DNA from: Dendrophyllia cribrosa
Taxonomy: Eukaryota > Cnidaria > Anthozoa > Scleractinia > Dendrophylliidae
NCBI GenBank assembly: GCA_024195265.1
Contig: JAJLRJ010000008.1
Span: 26,246,932 to 26,310,931, forward strand
Direction of reading: 5' to 3'
Length of the DNA: 64,000 nucleotides
Shown: in pieces, positions 23,901 through 40,200 of the stretch
Layout: each line of letters starts with the position of its first letter
Position numbering within the stretch: the first letter of the stretch is position 1
The notes under the pieces: generated by a model
Told to the model about the DNA's origin: nothing
Seen by the model: only the letters and a program-made list of their open reading frames with translations
Database searches by the model: none
Position numbers and translations under genes: made by a program

Positions 23901-25426
23901 AACTGGGCGTAAATGACCCAAACATCACTTTGGTTTTGCACGCTTGTTGTCAGAAAACTCCTGGTCTTCAACCTATTTTCGACCGCTTTCGTTTGGGTGT
24001 TTGGCACACTTTGTTTTGTATTACCGTTTGTCTTCTTTAAAAATTCGGATAATTTTTTTTCGTGGGCATATTGCAACTTGCCGATATTGACATCTTATCA
24101 TTCAAAGATCGCCTTTGCCGCTCTCAGTTAAATTTATTTGGAACTTTATACTCCTTTCGTGTCTTTGATTGTTCGCTCAAGATTTTTCGATAGCCGTTTT
24201 AGCCGTTTACAGCCAGCCATTTGAAATTTTTCTTCTGCCGTTTAGCCGTTCCGCATGAGCTGTTCGAAATAATTCTCTAGCCAGCCGTTCAGATCAATGA
24301 TTTTGCCGTTAAGCCATTCACCACGAGCCGCTCAAAATTTTTCTTCTGCTGTTCAGCTGTTCAACTTCATCCGTTTGAAATTTTTCTTTTAAGTAAGTAT
24401 AATAAGTTTACTTTGTGCCTTGCTTACGATTTTTCAGCGAATTTCCTTACCCTCCGGACAAATTTTTGATGTGGACACCCCCCAGCCCCTCGGAAATTTC
24501 TGCCTATTAGACCCCCTCCCCCTTGGAATTTCCATTAACCATCCGTTGGGGAGGTATGGATATTTTCTGGAACCACACATTACAAGTTTGCATGATATCA
24601 CCAGCTGATTCTTATAATCATTTTCGTAACTGCGGATACATGTGAAGCAATAAAGTGAATAAAATCTTTGCATTGAATATGTGACTGACTATACATTCCT
24701 TTCATAAACACGAAGTGACAAGATTACATTCCATGGTACTCAACTTTGCGAGGAGGCATGAGTGTCCATTAAATTTGTGCTCTCTGATTGGCTAACTTGT
24801 AAAAACGTTTGTTGGGTACTTGCGGTAAGGTCCATCGCACTGTAAACACTTCTGCATGCTTAATATTATGCAATTTTAATAAGGTTTTACCTTTTTCTCC
24901 CACAAATGAAATACATTTTCTTAAGATTTCCACTCCCCTTCTCCCCACGTTCCCGTTCCCTTTCTCCTAGGAAATTCAGTAATGACTATGGTTGTGATTA
25001 TAAAACAGCAGCTGGGTATGTTTAATAATACTTATATAACTTTAATAGGTTTCTAATAACCTTTAGAGTTTGCATTTTATAGATTATAAGGAACAGTAAA
25101 AATCTTACTTTACCTTTGCCACAAGCATAACAATGCAGGTTATGTACCAAAATGGAGAAAAATAGACGTTGAAGTACAAGGACATCTGCAATGCCAGGTT
25201 GGAAACTATTTCATTCCCTGAAAAAAAGGGCAAAGGGAAAGATCCTTTTAAAGTTCCATCTTCTCACAAACCATCTCCCCTAAGAGTAATATACATGTAG
25301 ATGACCTAAAACTGTCCTCAAACCTGTACTAATCATGTGGTATCTTGGGTTGTTTCGTATCGATCGTGACGTGGGAAAAACAGTTTCCGTAACCGAGGTG
25401 AACGCTGCTCTCAAAGTGTCCGCCAT
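17903..25426 (-). CDS. TMEM17: Transmembrane protein 17 (ciliary transition zone)
   Basis: Four minus-strand exons, GT-AG and in phase: 25426-25324 (ATG), 25217-25114, 21055-20942 and 18187-17903 (stop). They encode 201 residues; I recall the human protein as 198. Diagnostic stretches are NEIVSNLALQMSLYFN, ARLYLGYAGNLQEK and VPELAGFWILTLVLQLPL, nearly collinear with vertebrate TMEM17. Four membrane segments fall at about 46-68, 79-99, 111-131 and 143-163. TMEM17 belongs to the tectonic-like (MKS/B9) complex of the ciliary transition zone, which gates entry of membrane proteins to the cilium. Intron 3 (18188-20941) and intron 2 (21056-25113) are full of nested transposons. The start codon lies 81 bp from that of NDUFS8. 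Confidence 0.95.
18425..18883. mobile_element. hAT-like non-autonomous element
   Basis: Inverted ends TAGGGGTGTAACGATT and AATCGTTACACCACTA are flanked by an 8-bp duplication with one mismatch (TAGGGTAT at 18417-18424, TAGGGCAT at 18884-18891). The 8-bp size fits hAT. It lies in the interval between TMEM17 exons 3 and 4. Confidence 0.75.
19032..19822. mobile_element. MITE family B, interrupted copy
   Basis: The ends GGGCCTGGTTGTTTGAAAG and TTTGAACAACCCGGC are inverted. A compact copy is at 30840-31084. This copy is split by the element at 19109-19673. Confidence 0.75.
19109..19673. mobile_element. TTAA-flanked element nested in MITE family B
   Basis: Inverted ends AGTGCATATGAAGTAA and TTACTTCATATGCACT are bounded by TTAA at 19105-19108 and 19674-19677. 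A minus-strand frame of 100 codons (19456-19154) starts MAAKEKSSTSASFC. It is acidic and unrecognised, and could be the relic of a transposon gene. Confidence 0.8.
19841..20877. mobile_element. Element with ATGCATCAATCAGCGGCTTC inverted ends
   Basis: ATGCATCAATCAGCGGCTTC on the left is matched by GAAGCCGCTGATTGATGCAT on the right, each followed by C/G-rich blocks. Nested inside are a LINE-like tail with GAAA repeats (20345-20530) and a MITE (20539-20660). It lies in TMEM17 intron 3, ending 65 bp before exon 3. Confidence 0.75.
20539..20660. mobile_element. Small MITE, AGGCCCGTTTTAAAC ends
   Basis: The ends AGGCCCGTTTTAAAC and GTTTAAAACGGGCCT are inverted. The inner words TGCCGAA...TTCGGCA also pair. 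Confidence 0.7.
21187..21568. mobile_element. TTAA-flanked MITE family C, copy 1
   Basis: The ends AGGGGCTATGTCACCAT and ACCATGACATAGCTCCT are inverted, with TTAA at 21183-21186 and 21569-21572. A truncated second copy spans about 45414-45665, with long near-identical internal text (GGCTGCAGATGGCCAGGATG). Confidence 0.8.
22814..24579. mobile_element. 1.8-kb element with TTCGAACGGC subterminal arrays
   Basis: Inverted ends TGTGTGGTTCCAGAAAATAT and its complement are followed by C-rich blocks. Inside, 23080-23280 and 24180-24390 carry many copies of GCCGTTCGAACGGC-like words in opposite orientations. Such subterminal arrays are often transposase-binding sites. No long coding frame is present. 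Confidence 0.7.
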
Positions 25427-25507
25427 TTTTGTTTTTCCTTCCCAGTATGCATAGCAACGCTGGTGCGATCCCATTATAACTTGCGCTCTTGCAGTGGACA
25501 AGACAAG
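25427..25507. promoter_or_regulatory. TMEM17/NDUFS8 bidirectional promoter region
   Basis: Only 81 bp separate the two start codons, so transcription of the two genes must start within or inside each other's leader region. Confidence 0.7.
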
Positions 25508-30502
<4,995 letters not shown>

Positions 30503-31837
30503 AGCATGACACTACAACTGAAGATATCAAACTTTGTAAATGAAATAAAAAATAGTTCCATATTTCCTGCGAGCTGAAAAACCTAAAATTGTAGATGAAC
30601 ATATAAACACCAATGAAAACAAGTGAAAGATGCATCTTGCAGATGGATTATTGAGAAGTGTTTAGGATGATTGTTGTATTGTAAATTGGCAGCACTGTTT
30701 TTAAGGTTTTATTGTTTGAGGTGTTTGTCAATTAAAGCAGACAGTAATCTTGCAGCATTCAATAACTGTGTGAGGAAAATAAAAATTACTTTTGTTGGTA
30801 TCTATGTTTCACTTTTTTTTCTTGAATAATAATAAACTAGGGCCCAGTTGTTTGAAAGTCGATTAACGCTAATCCCGGATTAAAAGTTAACTGAGGATTT
30901 CATTTCTCTGTTTAAAAATCTTTTCAAAAGGTCATTTGTAGCTAGTAGTGAAGATAAGTTAAAGTCGAAACTGAAGGGCAGAAAACTTTGGAAAATTTTC
31001 AATTGTTGAGTTGTTTAACTGGATTCAAAATTGACGCTAATCTTGGGTTTGCTTAACCGTGCTTTGAACAACCCGGCGCTGGGCTTTAAACTGTAGTTGT
31101 TTAACTTGCCAATATGAATTATGTTTTCTGTAAATGGATGATGTATACCACAGGGCAGCACTGTTAAATTATTCAATGTGAGTAAACGCCCACAGTTCAG
31201 TTCCACAAAATTTAAAGTTAGAACCATGCAATAACTTCACTCGAGGGTTGACGATAAGAGAGTTCAACAGGAAATAAATCTTTTAAAAAGTAAAAACATG
31301 ATTGGGAAGAACTGTAAACCCAAACCTTCAATTCTGATGCAAACAAATGATTCAATATACAATTAAAATAGTTTATTTACAACATAATAATATTAAGATC
31401 AATAAAATGTATTAAATCTTTGACAAAATCTGTTTTGATGGGATAAAAATATTAATAGTAAATTATATTCACACTGAGACTTGGTGCAATTATAAAACTT
31501 TGTCAAACATTTTTTTTTTCAAAATTTTTGTAGACTGGTAAAAGGTTTTGTGTATTTACAACAATAAAATCCAGGATAATGCCCAATAAGCTTAAAAATC
31601 TAAATAACCTCCCCCCCGCCCCCCCCCCCCCCCCAAAAAAAGGAATAAATAGATAAAAATTTAATGAATGAATGAATGAAAACTACTATAATTGTCAATA
31701 CCGTATAAACATTGATGGATTTCTTTGCATAAATAATGTGATATAGCTTTGGTTTGCGATATACTTGTTAGTGACTAAACTCTGGAATGAGCAATCAATG
31801 GTAGTGTCATTCTAAACGTCAGTCAACTGAGCAGTTG
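30503..31837. other. Convergent 3' regions of NDUFS8 and SLX1
   Basis: It holds the NDUFS8 3' UTR (AATAAAA near 30778), MITE family B at 30840-31084, a C/A-rich run at 31612-31640 and an ATGA microsatellite near 31665. No gene is seen. Confidence 0.6.
30840..31084. mobile_element. MITE family B, intact copy
   Basis: The ends GGGCCCAGTTGTTTGAAAG and TTTGAACAACCCGGCGC are inverted, and the internal text is collinear with the interrupted copy at 19032-19822. Confidence 0.75.
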
Positions 31838-34800
31838 TTATTCCTGAACATTCAGAGCTTCTGACCAGTGGGGACTATCTAAATTTAAATCTGAGGTGTG
31901 TTCAGTTTGATTCTGATATTTCATCCAATCGCGCCACAAGAAAGTGTGAAAACACACAGGACAGTCTCCTTCTATTGGTATCAGGCACAAGCCTTCCCCA
32001 CTATCCAGGAGGAATCTCCTAGCAAGGCAAATCAAATGAGCGTTCATTGAACAGCTCCCTGTAAGACAAGACAGGCAGTCGTCTGCATCCTGTAACGAAA
32101 CAGACACTGGTTCAATCTTTCAATTTCCAACAGTATTTACCTTTAGCTAAATCAATTTTTTATTAATACAGGGGTGGATCCAGGAATTTTTTATGGGGGT
32201 GGCTACGGGTATATGCCTAAGTCTATAAAATTTTTTATTGTTGCAATTAAAAAGAAAACTGTTAAAATGGACAGTCTAAAGGGGGGTGGCTAGCCACCCA
32301 ATCCACCACTCACCCCTGCATCCACCCCTGTAATACTTATTAATTCATGCATTCAATCAACTATTCATTAACTCTTTACTCTTAGACTCAATTATGGAGA
32401 CATGTGAAGGACACCATCGGGATGGCCCAAACTGTCTGTCTTAGAGAGGTGTCCGGCTTATAGAGAGTCGAGGTAACGTGACACCATTAATTCTGAGATA
32501 ATAAAGCTGAACCTATGCACAATGAATACATGTCTGTTTTAAGTCTGTTAAAAATCGTTTAAGCAAAACCCACAAACTGGAACAAAAATAATATTAGAAA
32601 AGTGGACTTGTTTGTTCATATTCAGCACCTACATTTCCATTTTGAAATATTTTTCACTAAAAAAAGCACTTCTCAGGTGTCTGTTGACGTTCTCAAAGTG
32701 TCCGTTGTCCATCTTAAAGAGGTGTCTGTCTTTTACAGAGAGTTTAGTTTCAGTAAAATGACTGGAAAACACCAAGGACCAACACCAGGTGTCCGTCTTA
32801 TAGAGGTGTCCATCTTATAGAGGTGTCTGTCTTATAGAGGTGTCTGTCTTATAGAGGTGTCCATCTTATAGAGGTGTCCGGTAAGAGAGAGTTGACTGCA
32901 TTGATATAAAGTCAACTCTCTCAAAGTGGACACCCCTGTAAGGTGGACACCTCTCTAAGTTCCCATGCTCTAAATACTACCACTTCATGCATCTTCCTTG
33001 ATGCCTCCATCTATTTGAATGGGCATTTGCTATAATTGCAAATTATTAAATTATTATGCTTTCAATTTCTCTAATCCTCTCACCGCCTCAAAAGGCACTC
33101 TTTCCTGGTTACCACCTGGTCACCCCTATGTCTCTTTTTTCCTGTCGCACTAATGATATAGCATGGTTTTGACTTGACTGTTGTAACACTAAAACCAAAG
33201 TTATTATTCTGGCCAATCACAACAGACTCAGAAAATTCAATGAACCAATAAGAACTCAATGTAAATTCATGTGTATATGAGCAGGTCAAAATTGGTTTTG
33301 GTTTCAATTCTGATTGGTATGAGAAATTGGCGCAAGGTTTTTTAACCAATCACAAAACATAGCAATGCAAAACCAAAGCAATCGCAAAATTAATTTTAAC
33401 ACTCAATTAAAAATCGATCTGATATATACCTTGATCCTTTTGGAGCATTCCACGCACTTGAATTCACTAACATCTTTTGATTCCTCACAGTCCCCTTTGT
33501 TTCCCTTCTTAGGTTTTCTCTTATTTAGAGGTCCATAGGCCATGGGCATATGAATTGGAGGCTGCTGTTCAAACTCCATTTTGTATTCTTGTTTCAGCCA
33601 TCTTATAGTGAGAGGTAGCCGATTCCATGGCCCAACATTCAGCATTGCAGAGAGGACTCTAAAGCGAAACTTGACACATGTCTCTTTATTCTTTTTGTTC
33701 AAAACATGACGGAGACGTCTGGATTTTGTGGGGTTTTGCCACGCCCACTCGAACTAAAAAAAATGAAATTATTGAAATTTAGCATTTCAATCTAAGACCC
33801 ATCTAACTTTAAAAATAACTCAGTTTTGCTTTAGATAGATAGATAGATAGAAACTTTATTTAAGTGTCAAAAGACCTTATAGCCTGGGTAAACCCATACT
33901 AATTTGGGGACACATAAAAAAGTATAAAATATCTGGTTTTAGGACCTGCTTTACTGACCTGTAAGGCAATTATATCGCTAGGAAAGCCATGAACAATAAG
34001 TATCATCTCCCTGAGGATGCAAATAAATATAATATAAATAATATATGTCAAGTATCTACAAATAGAAAAACCTTTGAATGCTGAGGTCCACACGACGCAG
34101 AAATTAAACTTGCTGGTATAGTTGCCAGATCTTCCTTGTGAAAGATCTCGTGCCAGGCGTCATTTGAATGTGAAAATACAAAACTGAATGCAAGGCTGGC
34201 ACTACGGCAAAGGGCAGGTTTATTAATGGCCAATATTTCGACTAATAGTATTCGTCTTCCTCAGGGCCAGGGATGTACAAATCTTGTAGGTTCTGGGGTG
34301 GATCATGCATTTTTATCAAAAAATGGCTTGACCTCATGCTACTTATGACGACGTCATACATCGTTACCATAGCAATCCTCAACAAACAACTACTGAAGAC
34401 GGCATGTGCTGACAATAAATTCAAAAACCTGAGATAAACCTTTGGGGGGGGGGGGGGTTGGCATCCCCCCCCCCTCCCTTGTACATCCGATGGTTAAAGT
34501 TTTAAAACCTTCTCAGTCGCAGAGTCATATCCCAAGGTGAGGTGGTTTTAACTTTGGAATATGTGGATGAAGTTCTAAAGTGTGATCATGCCAATAAAAG
34601 CTATTGAACAGTGCTTTCAGGTATTGTTTGTTTACCTGCTGTGCAAAGTTGTTCGAGTCTGTGGAAGACGAAATTGTATCAAATTTAATAAAAGTGTGAC
34701 CATTCAAATGAAATCTATTGAGTAGTACTTTTCTATGGCGCCGTTTCGTTTGCACTATTTTGTATAAGCCTTATTTTTTATTTGAAATTTAAGTCTTAAG

Positions 34801-35015
34801 CTTAAGTACATTTTAGCTTTTATAACGTACCACGGCCCTCTTCCACTAGTTCTGAAAGCACCTCCTTTTTGTACTCCTCCATTATGCTGTTTGATCCGGC
34901 GATTGGGATCGACGGTAAATCCGATATAAGTGCGTCCCTTATATCGAGGATTTAGGCAGTAGAGAAGATACACTCCGTAGAAATCGTCCCCTGTATTGTT
35001 TACACAATCGTCCAT
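31838..35015 (-). CDS. SLX1: Structure-specific endonuclease subunit SLX1
   Basis: Four minus-strand exons, GT-AG and in phase: 35015-34831 (ATG), 34010-33959, 33753-33430 and 32089-31838 (stop). They encode 270 residues; I recall human SLX1 as 275. The GIY-YIG nuclease domain is complete: GVY at 14-16, YIG at 30-32, RRIKQHNGG from 39 with catalytic Arg39, and Glu81 in FEWAWQ as the metal ligand. The C-terminal RING-like zinc domain has C179, C182, C192, C195, C200, H205, C208, C230 and C233. With SLX4, SLX1 cuts branched DNA such as Holliday junctions and flaps in the nucleus. The tail DSPHWSEAL matches the SLX1 C-terminus. Introns contain a LINE tail with (GATA)n and a Tigger-like repeat. 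Confidence 0.95.
32395..32965. mobile_element. Tigger-like repeat with 17-bp tandem array
   Basis: Variants of GTGTCCGTCTTATAGAG occur throughout. Five consecutive 17-bp units span 32789-32873, and the right part (32880-32965) is a short inverted repeat around GTCAACTCTCTC. It lies in SLX1 intron 3. Confidence 0.65.
33150..33415. mobile_element. Fragment of MITE family D
   Basis: Words such as AAAACCAAAGTTATTATT and GGCCAATCACAA, and the end ACACTCAATTAAAA, parallel the intact element at 61276-61532 in opposite orientation. Confidence 0.5.
33828..33900. mobile_element. LINE tail with (GATA)n
   Basis: A GATA microsatellite followed by AAACTTTATTTAAGTG resembles the tails near 20375 and 10010. 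It probably marks the 3' end of a truncated LINE in minus orientation, inside SLX1 intron 2. Confidence 0.45.
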
Positions 35016-37218
35016 TTCTGTAATTCGCTGAATTTTTCGAATTCGTTGGCCGTGAGAAAGCTGGGCACGTCCTTAGTTCCAGGCCTTCTCGCTCTTCTCA
35101 TAAGTTCTAAACTCATGTTTTTTCTAACAGTACAAAGCCGATCAGAGAAAAAAATATAGACCTGAAACTGTAGCCTACTGAAGGGGGGTGTGGGGTGGGG
35201 GGGTGGGGGCAGGTGGCGGTGTTCGGCAATTTTTCTGATCATGAATTTTTTTTCCGTCTTGATGTTGTGCAAGAATTTTTTTCGGGATTGCTCCATACCA
35301 TTTTTTTCCTTTCGCTCGCTGTGCATTATTTTTTTTCTTTACTTTTGCTGTGCAGGAATTTGTTTTTAGTAATTGCTCAACCCCCCCCCCCCCCTTCTTA
35401 ACAATAAAATGGTCCGTCCCTAAGGAGTGCTTGAAGTGGGCTGTGGAATGTAAATGTGGACTGGACTGTGCATATTGATAGATTCTAGATTGTATATTGT
35501 GGCTTGCTAATATAAAACTCTAAAATGAAAACCGGGTGGAAACTGAGGCCAAACGAGCCAGTTTCGAAGCCCATCGGGCTCCTTGTTGTTCTAAAATGAG
35601 GCTAGGTAAAAGTTATAAAATATACAAAAGAATTCCTAAAAAAATCCAATGACTCTTGCCATTACATACAACAAATCATGGTGCACGTTGAGACTGATTA
35701 TCTGATGGTCCAAGATTGTTCATTCTGTGGCCTGAGATTGTCTGAGTTTATAGAGTTAATTGTATAAGACAGGGCTTTAAACTAAACATTGTGTTCTGGT
35801 ATGGGGACCATCATGTAACATTTTTCTGGCAATAAATTCAAATGTAACGAACAACATGCCAAACTGATCCTTACAGTGGAGAAAAGATAGAGGCAAGGAG
35901 AACAGAATAGACTAAAATGTGTATTTATATTTTTGTAGTGTCTTATTAAAGAAATTCAAGCAACATAAAGCATCTCTTGGACAACTTTTTAATTTGCATG
36001 AATTTTGTGTCTGTCTCAGATACAAAGACAGTGAAACAGTACATAGTTTACTGATTTTTCAGCACTTCAGTATACAGTACAGTGTAAATAAAACTTATCT
36101 TGTCAAAAAATGTAACATGATTATGCATTCTTATGATAATGTAGGAATGTGAACGTAAATCAGTTACACTCAATTTATGTTCGCTTATGTCGTCAGGGTT
36201 CGTACATATTTTTTTATCCATGGTTAGCCTACGTGTAGACGTACCATCCCCCCGAGAAAAAATGGTACGATGGGGGATCGTATAAGTGGGGATGGAACGG
36301 CTACACATAGGCTAATCCATTGTGAGTTGTAAGAACCAGAATTTGAGTTATCGGGGTAAATTTTGATCAAGGGAAACAACATTAAGTTCGAGTTAAGCGG
36401 GAATTTCAGTTATCTGAGTTCGAGTTAACCGAGTAAAAATGACTGGGGTCAAATCCAAGGGAAATGGGACTTAGTTCAAGTTAGCAGGGAAGTTTGAGTT
36501 ATCCGAGTTTCTACTGAACTTTTGATTTTAAAAACATTCATTATTACAATCAAAAGCACTGTTTCAAAAAATGCATGTTCTGCAGGCTTAAGTCCCCAAA
36601 GTACAGTGCACTTGGAGAGGTAAAAATGGGCTTACCAGTCTAGACTGTCCAAATAAGAGGGGGATGAAAAGGACTGATGTTTACTAGGGACAAACACAAA
36701 ATGTTCAAATCAGCTTGAGGAAGGTGTTTGTATTTAGAATTAGTTTTTATGGCATTCATAAATACTGGACAAGCTTTTAGACAGCAGGGTGTCAAGGCAT
36801 CCTGTGGACACCTACTTTTTGAAGAAATTAATAAAAAATTCACCTAACCTTTAAAAATTTATGATGGGAAATATTTTCAGGATGCCCACTTTTCAATTTC
36901 TGGCTAAAAGCCTGATACTGGATATATCAAGAAAAAGAAATTGCACAGAAAAAAACAAAGCATGAAAAATTATCAGCCTTTTTATTACAGCATCCAGAAA
37001 GTGAATATCTTTGGCAAAAAATTCCAATATTGATTATCCTTTCAGCTCCAACTTGATGCATGATTCAATGCAGCCATCACAAGCAAGAACATGAAGCACA
37101 ATCGCTCAGGTTTACAGGAAATTGTCTCACAGGTCCCAAAGCATTCACAAAAATCCAGGAATCATTCTTTAAATGTTTACAACACAAGACAATGTTCATC
37201 TCATGCACAAATCTTCTG
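35016..37218. other. Spacer between SLX1 and UQCR10
   Basis: It contains homopolymer tracts (35187-35215, 35381-35395), a small inverted repeat (36223-36316, ends GGTTAGCCTACGTGTAG and CTACACATAGGCTAAT) and a Tigger-like fragment (36350-36523). No gene is recognised. Confidence 0.5.
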
Positions 37219-40200
37219 TTAGTCATCTGCTTCTTCTGCATCCTTGACATAATTGTGCTTGACATGCTTCCATAATTTCTAGTAAAAAAAAAAGGAAAAT
37301 GTACAATGTTTTATAGTGCTGGTCACCATACCATTGTCACTTGACAATAGTAATGTTATTCCCTGTTTGAAAAGGCTAGTACATCTGGCTAACATATAAA
37401 AGAAAGCTCCAAACTTGCCCATTTTTGCACGCTTTGCAGATTTTGTATGTTATAGAAAGAGTGAATCGAGCACTTTTCCTGACACGAGTAATGAGTGGAG
37501 TCATATTACCAACTTCATTTTCGAGATAAGATGAAATGAAAAAAATACCAACATGTTCACAAATCAGCGCTCGTAACTCTCATGGCCTCAAAAGCTGTTA
37601 GTTTAGAAATACTTACGATGAATCACTGGTAACTTTCTTAGTCAACAATTTTCCATTTGGAGGATATCAGGTAGATATAATTTTGCTTGGTTTATCTTTA
37701 ACTTCCCAGGTAAAAGATGAGAAACTCAAAACAAGCTGTTTTCTCAGGCGTCCACATGAAGAAAAAAAGCTTTCCAATTTCAACCCTGAAGGGGAAGAAA
37801 TCTCAATTTATACTGCAGTGAAGTCATGATCAGTGAAACGTGATAAAACCTAAAAGGCACATTGCTGTTGGCTCAAAATGAAATCATAAGTATATGCAAG
37901 TCTCAATGTGTTGTGTGACAGTCCAGGTTAATTTTATTTCAAGTCGTGTGCAAACTTTGACTGAGCGGCGGAGAAGAGAATGTAAAATTTGTCGCGCAAA
38001 CCATTCTTTGGGAGAAAGGGTAGGGAACTACAGTTTGTATTTTGCTTTGGATGGCCTCACATGCTGTGAAAAGTAAAAGACCAAACAAAGCAGCAAAAAC
38101 GGAGCTAAAATCCGACTTCAGTGCCATTTCTTTTCGGAATTCTACAGGTAATACGCCTCTTTGATCATCCAGCTTTTGTTTCAGTCAGTTTATGGTGTCA
38201 AAGAGGCCAATTAAGGGAGCATTCATAATTTATCTAGAGGGTGGGCTATGATGATTTCCTTAATTTTTTTCTTTCATTTTTTAAAGCCCCCCCCCTCATT
38301 ATCTCAGGATTTTTTTCCTGACCCCCCTCAAGCGATGCTGATTTATCAAAAGAAAATATCATAGCCCCCCCCCCCCCCTTCCCCCAGCACATAAGTACCA
38401 CTTGTCTAACTCACCCTTAGCCATTTCAAAGTCTTGTGAAAGGTATACTGTGCTTACTGAGCTTTATTAACTGGTAATTAACATAGTAAATCAGTAACAA
38501 CTTGCACTAATGAAATGAAAATATAATGTTCAGTACAATTAAATCTCTATGCATTTTAATTCAAAAATGTTTTTTTGGACATTCCTGAGAAAGCTGATTG
38601 AATTATTGGCTGATAATAACTTAAATTATCTGAATTGGTACTGGAGAGAAAGTAGTCTCTTAGAAGCTAATGATCTGATAGATCATGGCCAGTTGTCAGT
38701 GCAGTGTTTTTAAATGAAGATCTGTTTAAAGGATGCTAATGATCTTCATCAAACCACTGCATGACAACTGGCCATGCTGTGTCATCCAACAAGTCATCTT
38801 TTAATTCTTTAAAGGCATCAAGCAACCTTGAGTCTTTTTTATACTTATAAGCCAGCAAAAAGCCTCCGAAAACTGAGACTTCTGAAAATGAATCAACACA
38901 TCATCAGAGAGCACATGTTAACAATGTCAAGATGTACTTCTTTTCTCAGAAAACTGAAGATCATAAGAAATATTGTTTGTGCCGGTCAATAGATGATAAA
39001 GCATATATAAGGCCTGGCACGGGGGAAGGAATGAATCACGCTAGGAATCAGAGAATCTTGACACTCAGTGCAGATGAGAGGGCTCGGAAACTTCCACTTC
39101 ATGACTGGCCAGAAAGAAAGATGTATATTACACCATCTGCCCACCGCATTTTTTCTAAAGTTGGCGAAATGATAGGAGACAATGAAAAGTTAATCACTGA
39201 CAAGGATTACCATTTCGTATTTACAAGACCAAAATTTTTTATTGGTTCCAGTGGATCTGTATGGGCAAGTGAAACAGTGAACTTAAGGTACTTGTATCCT
39301 AACATTTTTGAAATTTCAGAAAAAAATCTGACTTTTCCTCTGCATTTCGTTCGTTATGTGCTCAACTTCACGATTCCATATTTTTATATAATGACATGTG
39401 TGAACCTGGAGATTTCCGTCGTGCGAAACCTGGAGCTCATGAGAATCCCCATACATGCTATGAACAGGAAAGGCTTGACAGATTACATACAAGAATTGAT
39501 AAAGCCTTTATTTTGGGAAACAACTTCGAGCAGCTCAACGAGAGCGAGAAAAGAGTTTTTGCAAATAGAGTGCAATCTTTAGTAGACAACATCATTCGGA
39601 ATGTTAAGAATGCACAGCGTATTTTAGAAAGTCAAAGCAAGCAGTCCACCGATTTTATATCTGAAATCCAAGGTCTACAAGAAGAGTGTCAGAAATTGCT
39701 TCAAAGACTTAACGAGTTTGAGCTTCCAGCGGTCAAACCAAGGTGGTGTGATTTAACTGACACAGGACCAGGGGTAGGTGTGTCTAATTTTGAAGTCCGA
39801 TTTCGAGATGCCGAGTTATCAAGGATTTGGAACTCTGACTACCGCATCAGGGTTCATAGAGCACGAGAAGACAGTGGCCAAGGAGAAGCAGAAAGAACAA
39901 ATTCGGCAGTAGGAGATGCAGTAATTGATGGTGGATCAATAAAATGGGAATATTTTCCAAGATTCCATGATAAATCAGACGAAGATATCGAGAAGATGAC
40001 GCTGAAAGACTATGAAAAACACGAAGATGAAAGAATTGAAAAAAACGCTTGGAGAGTTGCTAATGAAATAGCCTTACGCATTGATGATGCACCCGTTCTG
40101 TCAGACTATATAAGGGCATTTGTAACTGAAAAGGATATGGAGGCTTTCTTTTTTAACAGGAGCCAGCTCCATGATTTCATTAAAGCACCTGACAATTCAA

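Noticed and set aside
33899..34093. 64-codon minus frame taken whole
   Set aside because: Only 33959-34010 is coding (SLX1 exon 2); the rest is intron.
34222..34270. Hammerhead-ribozyme-like core on the minus strand (CTGAGGA, stem, GAAA)
   Set aside because: Stem II can form, but I could not build stem I or place a cleavage triplet after stem III. It looks like the end of a degraded retroelement instead.
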